From positions 1 to 64,000 of the forward strand of contig JAHAYJ010000029.1 in assembly GCA_018384375.1 (NCBI GenBank): a stretch of DNA of 64,000 nt, given 5' to 3'. The stretch is from Lachnospiraceae bacterium. Its GTDB lineage: Bacteria > Bacillota > Clostridia > Lachnospirales > Lachnospiraceae. Made by a program: the position numbers and the translations under genes. The notes under the pieces were generated by a model. The model did no database searches. It saw nothing but the letters and a program-made list of their open reading frames with translations, and had not been told where the DNA came from. This document shows positions 34,373 to 42,085 of this stretch, one piece after another; position 1 is the first letter of the stretch; the number at the start of each line of letters is the position of its first letter.

Positions 34373-35596
34373 CTAGCTGCGGTAGTCCGCATTGATCTTT
34401 ACATAATCATAGGTCAGGTCACACCCCCACGCAGTAGCACTTTCCTCTCCCATTTTCATATCAACCAGAACAGTTACCTCCGGCTCTGACAAGATCTTTG
34501 TTGCTTCCTCTTCATTGTAGCCTGTAGATACCCCATCCTGATAAATCTTGATACGTCCTGCCTTGCTCTCGAAATACAGATCAATCTTTTCCGGATCAAA
34601 CTGTACCCCCGAATAGCCGAGGGCACACAAAACTCTGCCTGCATTCGCATCATGTCCGTAGATCATTGCCTTGACCAGACTGGAGCAGACTACAGATTTA
34701 CTTAATATACGTGCGTTTTCCTTCGTGTCGGCCCCGATTACCTTAGTTTCCAAAAGAGCTGTTGCTCCCTCCCCGTCTCCTGCCATCATTTTGGCTAAGG
34801 ACTCATTTATGTAATGAAGAGCCGCCTTGAATTCTTCGTATTCCGGTGTGCCATCCTGAATCTCCGGATTCTCAGCCATACCGTTTGCCATCACCAGAAG
34901 AGTATCATTGGTGGACGTATCCCCGTCAACAGAGATCATATTAAAGGTATCAACCACATCCTCCTTCAGCGCTCTGGTAAGAAGTTCCTTGGAGATCACA
35001 GCATCAGTGGTTACAAAGCCAAGCATCGTACACATATTGGGATGGATCATTCCGGAGCCCTTGCACATGCCTCCCAGGGTGACTTTCACGCCCCCAATCT
35101 CAATTTCTACTGCTGCCTGCTTGGATCGGGTATCTGTTGTCATGATGGCTTCTGCTGCCTGGGTTCCCGCATCCAACGTTTCTGCCTTTGCTTTCGCAAG
35201 CTTTTCAACACCGGCCTCAATCCGATCTATCGGGAGCTGCATGCCGATGACACCTGTGGATGCAACCAGCACTGCATCCTCCGGGATATTCAAGAGTTCC
35301 GCGCTCTTCTTTGCTGTCCTACTGCAATAGTCAAGTCCCTCTTTTCCCGTACAGGCATTGGCAATTCCCGCGTTGATGATCACTGCCTGCCCAAAGGGCG
35401 ATTCCTCAACCACCTTCTTATCCCACAATACGGGAGCCGCCTTCACCACATTGGTGGTAAAGGTTGCCGCCAGAGTGCAGGGCTTTTTACTGTAAATGAT
35501 TGCCATATCCTTTCTGTTCTGATATTTGATAGCAGCCTCCGCACCTGCTGCCTCAAAGCCTTTTGCTGCTGTTACTCCACCTGTTCTGATCTTCAT
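34373..35596 (-). CDS. argJ: Glutamate N-acetyltransferase / ornithine acetyltransferase
   Basis: Recycles acetyl groups from acetylornithine to glutamate; bifunctional members also use acetyl-CoA. A 407-residue Ntn-type enzyme that self-cleaves at a conserved Lys-Gly-|-Ser/Thr-type site near [17 protein letters not shown]: the cleavage threonine sits in the [10 protein letters not shown] stretch. [22 protein letters not shown] and DGDTSTNDT are further hallmarks. AAGGAGG precedes the ATG. Its presence means the acetyl cycle here is recycling rather than linear. Confidence 0.95.
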   Translation of the reverse strand: MKIRTGGVTAAKGFEAAGAEAAIKYQNRKDMAIIYSKKPCTLAATFTTNVVKAAPVLWDKKVVEESPFGQAVIINAGIANACTGKEGLDYCSRTAKKSAELLNIPEDAVLVASTGVIGMQLPIDRIEAGVEKLAKAKAETLDAGTQAAEAIMTTDTRSKQAAVEIEIGGVKVTLGGMCKGSGMIHPNMCTMLGFVTTDAVISKELLTRALKEDVVDTFNMISVDGDTSTNDTLLVMANGMAENPEIQDGTPEYEEFKAALHYINESLAKMMAGDGEGATALLETKVIGADTKENARILSKSVVCSSLVKAMIYGHDANAGRVLCALGYSGVQFDPEKIDLYFESKAGRIKIYQDGVSTGYNEEEATKILSEPEVTVLVDMKMGEESATAWGCDLTYDYVKINADYRS

Positions 35597-35634
35597 AGCT
35601 TCCTCCTTGCCGTCTTCTGCGGCTGTTTCTTTTC

Positions 35635-36105
35635 TTATCCGTTAAACCTTACAATATTTTCCTTATTTAAAACAAAGTCATAATAGTTAAGATCCTCTCT
35701 TCTCGTCCATCCGATTTCCTTCCAGAAAGCATTTCCGATGTCATTTTTCGTAAAGGCTATCAGTGAAACTTTGCTGATCTTTTCTCTCTGAAGTGCTTCC
35801 ATGCAGTGCACTACCATGTTCTTTCCGATTCCGTTCATCCGGTAATCCTCATGCACACACACGTGATACAGACATCCCCGTCTGCCGTCATGCCCACACA
35901 GAATGCTTCCTACGATCTTCCCGTCACTCACTGCCACAACACTGGTACCGGGATTTCTCGTAAGAAATCTCTCCACACCTTCCCGGGAATCATCAATGCT
36001 CCTGATCGCAAAGCCCGAAATACTCATCCAAAGCTTGTGAACACCTTCATAATCTTCAATTGTCATGGGACGGATCGCAATCTCTTCCAGATTTTTCTTT
36101 ATCAT
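35635..36105 (-). CDS. GNAT-family N-acetyltransferase in the arg operon
   Basis: A 156-residue GNAT enzyme: acetyl-CoA binding motif CVHEDYRMNGIGKNMVVHC (V-x-R-x2-G-x-G/A form), with SILCGHDGRRGCL before it and NAFWKEIGW after. It starts right after the YbaK-like gene, whose stop codon overlaps its GAGGAG site. Position between arg genes suggests a role in acetylation of an amino acid, possibly as an N-acetylglutamate synthase feeding the cycle; that is an inference, since it could equally modify proteins or metabolites. Confidence 0.8.
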   Translation of the reverse strand: MIKKNLEEIAIRPMTIEDYEGVHKLWMSISGFAIRSIDDSREGVERFLTRNPGTSVVAVSDGKIVGSILCGHDGRRGCLYHVCVHEDYRMNGIGKNMVVHCMEALQREKISKVSLIAFTKNDIGNAFWKEIGWTRREDLNYYDFVLNKENIVRFNG

Positions 36106-36111
36106 TTTGCT

Positions 36112-36681
36112 TTACTCCTCTCGAAGTTGCACTGCCCGATATTCATGTTTTACATAGGGCAGGAACTTATGAAGCACGTCACTCGTTCTGAGCCGCAGAC
36201 TGGATGTATTGACGCAGGGATGACAGCCGAGATATTCCTCTGCAAGAATCTCCTCATCAATCAAAAGGTTCACATGCATTTCCTTGTCATTCATCAGCCC
36301 CATAACACTGACAGCACCTGGTGAAATATGAAGGTATTCCTCCATAAATTCCTCCGGTGCAAAGGAAAGTCTTGCTACGCCGAGCTGCTTCGACACTTCC
36401 TTTGTCTTGAACTTTTTTTCTCCCGGCATCATCAAAAGATAAAAAACCGTCTTCTGGGTATTACACAAAAACAGATTCTTGCACATGCGGATTCCCAAAA
36501 GCTCATCCACTCCATGACACGCCTCAATGGTTGCCATCGGCTCATGATCCATTCTTTTAAAAGGAATATCCAATTTGTGAAGCAGTTCATACACTGCCAT
36601 CTCTCTTTGGAGTCTCCCCTCCCCGGAAGGAATATCCTCATACAAGTTGAAATCGTGTATCAATTCATTCTTTTCGCTCAT
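36112..36681 (-). CDS. YbaK/ProX-type aminoacyl-tRNA deacylase
   Basis: Prolyl-tRNA-synthetase-associated domain protein that hydrolyses mischarged tRNA (Ala- or Cys-tRNAPro type) in trans. About 189 residues: VYELLHKLDIPFKRMDHEP, then KNLFLCNTQKTVFYLLMM, KFKTKEVSKQLGVARLSFA, and SPGAVSVMGLMND. The start is the ATG at 36681, sharing one base with the argC stop (TAATG), so translation is coupled. A proofreading enzyme inside an arginine operon is unexpected. Confidence 0.85.
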   Translation of the reverse strand: MSEKNELIHDFNLYEDIPSGEGRLQREMAVYELLHKLDIPFKRMDHEPMATIEACHGVDELLGIRMCKNLFLCNTQKTVFYLLMMPGEKKFKTKEVSKQLGVARLSFAPEEFMEEYLHISPGAVSVMGLMNDKEMHVNLLIDEEILAEEYLGCHPCVNTSSLRLRTSDVLHKFLPYVKHEYRAVQLREE

Positions 36682-37634
36682 TATAAATTCAGTCCTTTGT
36701 TCTCCGCACAGCCTAACATGATATTCAGACACTGGATCGCTGCACCGGATGCGCCTTTCCCAAGATTGTCAAACTGTGCATGTAGAACTACTCTCTCCTC
36801 GTTTCCTGTCACATAAATCTTCAGTCCGTCCCAGCCGGAGCATCCGTTTCCTGCCATCATGCCCTTCAATTCTTCTTCCGCTCCATAAGGCATGACCTTG
36901 ATAAACTGCTCACCCGCATAATATTCCGCAAAGAATTTTGTCAGCTTTTCCGGTGATGTTTCTTTTTTCAGATAGTCAGTATAAAGAGGAAGGCTTACCA
37001 CCATACCACTGTAATAATCTGCAACGATGGGAGAAAACAACGGTTCTCTTGAAAGACCTGTAATCTTCTTCATTTCCTTTAGGTGCTTATGTTTCTGAGT
37101 TAATGCATATTCTCTGGGCGCATCAAGCTCTACCGGACGTTCATCAGATTCATACTCAGCAATCATCTTTTTCCCGCCACCACTGTAGCCTGTGAGGGAA
37201 AAAGCAGCCACCGGATAGTCGGAAGGCAAAATCCCCTGTGAAACAATCGGATATGCCAGTGAGATAAAGCCTGTAGCATGACAGCCCGGCACAGCAATCC
37301 TCTTTCCTTCTTTAATCTTATTTCTATGTACCGACGAAAGCTCCGGAAAGCCGTATGCCCATCCATCCTCCGTTCTGTGTGCAGTGGAGGTATCAATAAT
37401 CCTTACATTTTCATTTTCCACAAGAGAAACGGACTCCCGTGCTGCTGCATCGGGAAGACAAAGGAAAGTAATATCCGACTGATTGATCAGGCGCTTTCTC
37501 TCCTCCACGTCCTTACGCAATTCAGCTGAGATGGGAATGAGTTCAATATCGTCTCTTTGCCCGAACCGTTCGTGGATCCGCAGTCCCGTGGTTCCTTCAC
37601 TTCCATCTATAAAAATTTTTGTTTTACTGCTCAT
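36681..37634 (-). CDS. argC: N-acetyl-gamma-glutamyl-phosphate reductase, type 2
   Basis: NADPH-dependent reduction of acetylglutamyl phosphate to the semialdehyde. The 317-residue length and the FIDGSEGTTGLRIHERF nucleotide-binding start are those of the shorter type 2 ArgC. The active-site cysteine lies in VPGCHATGFISLAYP, with SLTGYSGGGK after it. AGGAG precedes the ATG. First gene of the minus-strand arg operon, with its promoter at 37659-37687. Confidence 0.94.
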   Translation of the reverse strand: MSSKTKIFIDGSEGTTGLRIHERFGQRDDIELIPISAELRKDVEERKRLINQSDITFLCLPDAAARESVSLVENENVRIIDTSTAHRTEDGWAYGFPELSSVHRNKIKEGKRIAVPGCHATGFISLAYPIVSQGILPSDYPVAAFSLTGYSGGGKKMIAEYESDERPVELDAPREYALTQKHKHLKEMKKITGLSREPLFSPIVADYYSGMVVSLPLYTDYLKKETSPEKLTKFFAEYYAGEQFIKVMPYGAEEELKGMMAGNGCSGWDGLKIYVTGNEERVVLHAQFDNLGKGASGAAIQCLNIMLGCAENKGLNL

Positions 37635-37658
37635 AGTCTCTCTCCTCGCTCTATGTAT

Positions 37659-37687
37659 TTTATTGTCCTCTTTTACATCTGTGTCAA
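37659..37687 (-). promoter_or_regulatory. Promoter of the argC operon
   Basis: Consensus TTGACA (37682-37687), 17 bases, AATAAA (37659-37664) on the minus strand; about 25 bases upstream of the argC start codon. Confidence 0.65.
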
Positions 37688-37790
37688 ATAAAATATCAGC
37701 ATGCTCTAAAATTATAACTCCTGAACCGTCTGTTTTTCAACAATACATTCCCATTCCTTCTACAATATTCTCATTCACTCTACATGATAG

Positions 37791-37873
37791 GGCTTTTGTG
37801 GCCTTTTCTTTCTTCTGTGCCCCGCCCTGCTGCTGGCCCCGGGGCTTTTGTGGCCTTTCTCGCTTCTGTGCCC
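37791..37873. repeat. Pair of ~32-base direct repeats
   Basis: GGGCTTTTGTGGCC, a pyrimidine-rich stretch and TTCTGTGCCC occur at 37790-37822 and again at 37842-37873, with a GC-rich insert (CCGCCCTGCTGCTGG) between. They sit in an otherwise AT-rich region and may be remnants of a dispersed repeat. Confidence 0.6.
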
Positions 37874-38140
37874 ACCTGCCCCTAAATCACAGAGCATCTA
37901 ACAGAGCATTTATATTTATTTTTTGTCGTCAACTGCAGGCGCACCCACTTAATAGGAGTTAATCATTCTGAAAAGTATTCACAAGGAATTGTTAAGAAAT
38001 AGATCCATTTTCTTCAAATCCGATTTTCTCATAATTTTCCAGCTGTTTTCACTTTGGTCAAGCAGTGCCGCCAAAATTATGCGCCTCTCAAAAATGTATT
38101 TTTAAACACTTTATTCATGTTATTCACGTTCTATTTCCAA

Positions 38141-38377
38141 TAATTATGCAACATATCTCATAATTATGCAATACTTTTTTTATTTTCCCATCATTTCATA
38201 AATATCATATGTAAACTGCAATATAGTCGACTGTCATAAAATACAGGCTTTGAATGCAGTTCCACTCTTGATTTAATGCATATTAATTCGAATAATATGC
38301 ATAATATTCAAATATATTTCCATTTTATGCAATTAAATACAGGTTTTTCTTTTAAATATGCAAAAATAACTGTTGCA
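38141..38377. promoter_or_regulatory. Helically phased TGCA motif array, candidate ArgR operators
   Basis: A/T-rich copies of TAATTATGCA-type motifs have TGCA at 38147, 38167, 38277, 38298, 38328, 38359 and 38374. Most steps are near whole turns of DNA (20, 21, 30, 31 bases); the last step is 15. The block at 38277-38301 is nearly a palindrome, TGCATATTA, seven centre bases around TTCGAA, TAATATGCA. ArgR boxes are A/T-rich palindromes of similar size, so repressor binding is plausible. The last copy overlaps the argG -35 box. Confidence 0.5.
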
Positions 38378-38401
38378 TTCTTCTCTGTTTTGTAGTATAT
38401 T
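38373..38401 (+). promoter_or_regulatory. argG promoter
   Basis: TTGCAT (38373-38378), a 17-base spacer and TATATT (38396-38401), about 60 bases before the argG ATG. Confidence 0.6.
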
Positions 38402-38460
38402 GTGATTTATCGATAACAAACAAAAATATTAATAAAAAATACACATGGAGGCATTCTATT

Positions 38461-39681
38461 ATGAAAGAAAAAGTTATCTTAGCGTATTCAGGCGGACTCG
38501 ATACAACTGCGATCATCCCCTGGCTGAAGGAAAACTTCGATTACGAAGTAGTCTGTGTCTGCATCGACTGCGGACAGGGCGAGGAACTGGACGGCCTTGA
38601 AGAAAGAGCAAAATTCTGCGGTGCTGAAAAATTATACATACTTGATGTAACAGATGAGTTCTGCGATGAGTATATCGTTCCTTGTGTGCAGGCTCACGCT
38701 GTCTATGAAAACAAGTATCTTCTTGGTACCTCCATGGCAAGACCGCTGATTGCAAAGAAGCTGGTGGAAATTGCCCGTAAGGAAGGCGCTGTTGCCATCT
38801 GCCATGGTGCAACCGGCAAGGGAAATGATCAGATTCGTTTCGAGCTTGGTATCAAGGCACTTGCTCCTGACTTGAAGATCATCGCTGCATGGAGAAATGA
38901 CAAATGGACACTGGATTCCCGTGAATCTGAAATTGAGTACTGCAAGGCACACGGCATTGACCTTCCGTTCTCCGCAGATTCCAGCTACAGCCGTGACCGT
39001 AACTTGTGGCATATCAGCCATGAAGGTCTGGAACTTGAGGATCCTGCTAATGAACCCAACTTCGAGCATCTGCTTGTCCTTGGCGTAACTCCCGAGAAGG
39101 CTCCCGAGGAGGGCGAGTATGTTACCATGACCTTTGAAAAAGGTGTTCCCACCTCCGTAAACGGTAAAAAGATGAAGGTATCCGATATCATTCGTGAGTT
39201 GAATCGGTTAGGCGGGAAACATGGCATCGGTATTGTAGATATCGTGGAGAATCGCGTTGTAGGTATGAAGTCCAGAGGTGTTTATGAAACTCCCGGCGGA
39301 TCCATCCTGTATGAAGCTCATCAGCAGTTAGAGGAGCTGATTCTTGATCGTGATACTTATGCCGTTAAAATGGATATGGGCAACAAGATGGCACAGATTG
39401 TTTACGAAGGGAAGTGGTTCTCCCCGCTTCGTGAAGCAGTTCAGGCTTTCATCGAGTCCACACAGCAGTATGTAACCGGTGAAGTCAAATTTAAGCTTTA
39501 CAAGGGTAATATCATTAAAGCCGGCACTACTTCTCCTTACTCTTTATATAATGAAAGCATTGCTTCCTTCACAACCGGTGACCTGTACGACCATCATGAT
39601 GCAGAAGGCTTCATCAATCTGTTCGGTCTTTCCACCAAGGTTCGTGCTATGAAGATGCAGGAGCGCGGTGAACTGAAATAA
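38461..39681 (+). CDS. argG: Argininosuccinate synthase
   Basis: Condenses citrulline and aspartate with ATP to argininosuccinate. The 406-residue protein starts with the nucleotide P-loop AYSGGLDTTAIIPWL and has CHGATGKGNDQIRFELG, YSRDRNLWHISHEGLELED, NRVVGMKSRGVYETPGG and YNESIASF, all standard. GGAGG lies 9 bases before the ATG. It diverges from argC. argH was not seen in the window, so the last step must be encoded elsewhere. Codon use is highly biased, consistent with strong expression. Confidence 0.97.
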   Translation: MKEKVILAYSGGLDTTAIIPWLKENFDYEVVCVCIDCGQGEELDGLEERAKFCGAEKLYILDVTDEFCDEYIVPCVQAHAVYENKYLLGTSMARPLIAKKLVEIARKEGAVAICHGATGKGNDQIRFELGIKALAPDLKIIAAWRNDKWTLDSRESEIEYCKAHGIDLPFSADSSYSRDRNLWHISHEGLELEDPANEPNFEHLLVLGVTPEKAPEEGEYVTMTFEKGVPTSVNGKKMKVSDIIRELNRLGGKHGIGIVDIVENRVVGMKSRGVYETPGGSILYEAHQQLEELILDRDTYAVKMDMGNKMAQIVYEGKWFSPLREAVQAFIESTQQYVTGEVKFKLYKGNIIKAGTTSPYSLYNESIASFTTGDLYDHHDAEGFINLFGLSTKVRAMKMQERGELK

Positions 39682-39714
39682 TTGTCTGCAAAACTATGGA
39701 GGTCAATCACCTTT

Positions 39715-40008
39715 ATGGACGTAATCACACTGTTACTGGTTTATTTTGTTTCAGTAAATCTGATTGGTTTTGCCTTTATGGGCATCGACAAATATAAAGC
39801 AAAAAAAAGGGCCTTCCGGATTCCGGAAGCCACCCTTTTTATCATTGCAATCATTGGCGGAAGCATAGGTTCCCTATTGGGAATGTATGCTTTTCGTCAT
39901 AAAACAAGACATCGAAGTTTTGTCTATGGAATGCCCTTTATTTTATTGGTACAGCTAGCACTTCTTATTGCATTTTTAAACGCACCTATTGAGATATCCA
40001 TCATTTAA
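39715..40008 (+). CDS. DUF1294 small membrane protein
   Basis: About 97 residues with a DUF1294 core: VNLIGFAFMGIDKYKAKKRAFRIPE, IIGGSIGSLLGMYAFRHKTRH, and a final hydrophobic helix. Three to four membrane segments are likely, with a conserved D-K-x2-A loop. Function unknown. I chose the ATG at 39715 (GGAGG 11 bases upstream); the open frame begins at a TTG directly after the argG stop. It probably belongs to the argG transcript. Confidence 0.8.
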   Translation: MDVITLLLVYFVSVNLIGFAFMGIDKYKAKKRAFRIPEATLFIIAIIGGSIGSLLGMYAFRHKTRHRSFVYGMPFILLVQLALLIAFLNAPIEISII

Positions 40009-40023
40009 CGGGAGGAACGCAAG

Positions 40024-40761
40024 ATGCACATCGCCATCTGTGATGACAATATTGCTGACAGAAAGCAGTTAGAACGGTTGTTGGGACGTGAATCGGATAA
40101 GCGCAAGTCAGATACCGGTGTATTTTACACAGATTCCTACGGAGACTGTGAGGTTCTCGGCAAAAATCCCATGCCATATGACCTTTTCTTTATTGATCTT
40201 ACCGAAAATGCTCCGGACGGTCTTTCCTTTGCGTTACAGCTGCGCCGTTTCGGTGTAACGGTTCCCATTGTACTGTGCTCCTCCAAAATTGACTACAAAG
40301 CTGCCTATGAAGCACTTCCCGAATGTCCCTATGATTTCATGTTTCTGGAAAAAGCTATCCGTACCGAAGAGCTTTCAAAAACGCTGGATCAGACCATTGA
40401 GTTATTGGAAAAGCGGGTTCCCATGATTGAATTGCGCTCCGATACGGAAACCTTTTATGTACAGGAAGACGATATCGTCTATGCGCTCACACAGGGACAA
40501 TATGTCCATGTTTTTCTAAAGGACGGAAGAAGCATCCTGCTTCTTACCGACATGCTCAACTTCTACTCCACTGTTGATATGTACAGCCATATGGTTCTGC
40601 TTACCGACAGGGTTCTGTTTAATATCGTATATATGGACAGCTATACCCCCTTTAAGGTAATATTAAAGGACGGGACCTCTCTGAAGTCCACGCCCTTCTC
40701 AACCAAATATATTAAGCTTGCTCTAAAAATGTATCAGGAAGAAGAACATCCTACAATGTGA
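40024..40761 (+). CDS. LytTR-type response regulator, orphan
   Basis: A 245-residue regulator. The receiver (1-120) starts HIAICDDN, has a likely phospho-acceptor Asp in LFFIDLTENAPDG (~57) and Lys in FLEKAIR. The C-terminal half (~138-240) has the LytTR beta-sheet DNA-binding pattern (DDIVYALTQGQYVHVFLKDG, then HMVLLTDRVLFNIVYMDS), though diverged from AgrA/LytR. No kinase is adjacent; the LytS-like kinase at 21836 is unpaired too. GGGAGG precedes the ATG. Its last 11 bases overlap the 3' end of degV on the other strand. Confidence 0.8.
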   Translation: MHIAICDDNIADRKQLERLLGRESDKRKSDTGVFYTDSYGDCEVLGKNPMPYDLFFIDLTENAPDGLSFALQLRRFGVTVPIVLCSSKIDYKAAYEALPECPYDFMFLEKAIRTEELSKTLDQTIELLEKRVPMIELRSDTETFYVQEDDIVYALTQGQYVHVFLKDGRSILLLTDMLNFYSTVDMYSHMVLLTDRVLFNIVYMDSYTPFKVILKDGTSLKSTPFSTKYIKLALKMYQEEEHPTM

Positions 40762-41587
40762 CAATTACACCCCCGTCATTGGCATACATGCTGCTGACAC
40801 CCTTGGTATCCATGATCACTACATCCTTCACCTTGATTTTATCTAAAATCATTTTCTTTACGCTCTGTGCACGCTCAAGGCAGTTACAATGTGTGATCAT
40901 CAACGTTTTTTCCTCCGGATGAACCGCTTCCTTTACAACGGTCTCTGCCATCTTGGCCAGAGCCTTCTTAATTCCGATCGCCTGTCCCAACTGGATGATC
41001 TCACCCTTATTCGCCCCCATAACCGGCTTAATACTTAAGGTGGATGCTACCAATGCCTTCACACCGGTCAATCTCCCATTTTTTCTTAAAGTCTCCAGGT
41101 TGTCCAGGACAAAATAAGTGTTCATATTGTCTCTGTAATCTACCAGTTTCTTGCAAATTTCTTCAAAGGAAAGCCCTTTCTCCGATAACTCTACTGCCTT
41201 AAATGCCGGTTGTGTCTCTCCACAGCTTGCAGATTCCGAATCAAGAATAAAGATATTCTTTTCACCAAACTTTTCATGATACAGCTTTTTTCCAAGCTCT
41301 GCACTGTTGTAGCTTCCGCTCAGCTTGGAGGATAAGGTAAATACAAAAACATTGTCCGCATCCGTCTTGAATGCCTCCATAAATTTTTCCGGAGAAGGGC
41401 AAAAAGACTTGGGACATTTGGGGGATGCCGCCACTTTTTTAAGAAATTCAGCCTGATCAAACGTCTCATCATCCATGATCAATTCATCGCTCACTTCCAG
41501 TCCCAGCGGCACACGTTCAAACCTCGGATCGTTTTCATATTCTGCCGGGAATTCGCAACAGCTGTCTGCTACAATCTTATAACTCAT
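40751..41587 (-). CDS. DegV family fatty-acid-binding protein
   Basis: A 278-residue DegV protein (FakB type), which binds a fatty acid for phosphorylation by a FakA-like kinase. It has the N-terminal KIVADSCCEFPAEY, a VFTLSSKLSGSYNSA serine/threonine lipid-binding loop, GRLTGVKALVAS and MITHCNCLERA. The start is the ATG at 41587, with GGAGG upstream; an in-frame TTG is 12 bases earlier. The two genes' 3' ends converge and overlap by 11 bases. No FakA homologue is in the window. Confidence 0.88.
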   Translation of the reverse strand: MSYKIVADSCCEFPAEYENDPRFERVPLGLEVSDELIMDDETFDQAEFLKKVAASPKCPKSFCPSPEKFMEAFKTDADNVFVFTLSSKLSGSYNSAELGKKLYHEKFGEKNIFILDSESASCGETQPAFKAVELSEKGLSFEEICKKLVDYRDNMNTYFVLDNLETLRKNGRLTGVKALVASTLSIKPVMGANKGEIIQLGQAIGIKKALAKMAETVVKEAVHPEEKTLMITHCNCLERAQSVKKMILDKIKVKDVVIMDTKGVSSMYANDGGVIVTL

Positions 41588-41727
41588 AACAACCTCCAAA
41601 ACCGTTTTATATAATTATTCATAACCATTCGATGTAGTTTTCATTACCACATATGATAACATACCTCACACAAGGTGTAAACCCCTTTATTGCAAATCCT
41701 TCCATTCTGATTTATGAGTCTTTATCC

Positions 41728-41756
41728 TTGCACCTTCCCCGGAAATATTATAGAAT
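41728..41756 (+). promoter_or_regulatory. Promoter reading into repeat element B
   Basis: TTGCAC (41728-41733), 17 bases and TAGAAT (41751-41756). As at copy A, the -10 box is immediately before the AATAGGCGCAA start of the element. Confidence 0.5.
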
Positions 41757-42060
41757 GTAATAGGCGCAAAGGAAAACCAAGCGACGCCGTAGGCGGCATT
41801 TGGTTTTCCTGCGCCATTAACGAGCAAACTGTCTGCGCAGCAGACGGCTAAGCACCGCAGGTGCGGGTTTGCGAGTTTAAACCGCACGGCGGCTAAGCAC
41901 CGCAGGTGCGAGTTTGCGAGTTTAAACCGCACGGCGGGTAAAGGCCGCAGGTGCGGGTTTGCGAGTTTAAACCGCACGGCGGGTAAGGGCCGCAGGTGCG
42001 GGTTTGCGAGTTTTCTTCGCAAAGCAGACCAAGCGACGCCGTAGGCGGCATTTGGTTTTA
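41757..42060 (+). repeat. Dispersed structured repeat, copy B, with internal 45-base tandem units
   Basis: Same architecture as copy A: outer stem GGCGCAAAGGAAAACCAA with its complement, enclosing CGCC-GTA-GGCG (41785-41795); then GTCTGC-GCA-GCAGAC (41831-41845) and GCACC-GCA-GGTGC (41852-41864), then three 45-base units (41882-41926, 41927-41971, 41972-42016), and a closing ACCAA..TTTGG unit around CGCC-GTA-GGCG (42037-42047). The A-T pair in the CACC/GGTG stems of copy A is G-C here, in both end hairpins, so pairing is kept. It ends 25 bases before the malic enzyme start. The repeats create spurious coding on the minus strand (41687-42022). Confidence 0.88.
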
Positions 42061-42085
42061 ATAAATAAAAAGTGAGGTATCAGTC

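Larger units (their letters stand above)
37635..38460. other. 826-base divergent regulatory region between argC and argG
   Basis: No credible coding gene. It contains the argC promoter (37659-37687), a pair of imperfect 32-base direct repeats (37791-37873), a very AT-rich half (about 37950-38460) with phased TGCA-centred motifs and the argG promoter. A short plus-strand ORF (37483-37962) antisense to argC is a shadow. The length is much greater than two promoters need. Confidence 0.7.

Noticed and set aside
37635-38460. T-box or riboswitch in the argC-argG interval
   Set aside because: No T-box sequence, specifier stem or terminator-antiterminator pair could be recognised; the region is mostly AT-rich with TGCA motifs.
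41882-42016. CRISPR-like array
   Set aside because: Units are contiguous 45-base tandem copies without unique spacers, and no cas genes are nearby.
41687-42022. Minus-strand ORF with a repeated 15-residue KLANPHLR unit
   Set aside because: The repeat arises only because the 45-base DNA units are a multiple of 3. It has no ribosome site, and the sequence is better explained as structured repeat DNA.
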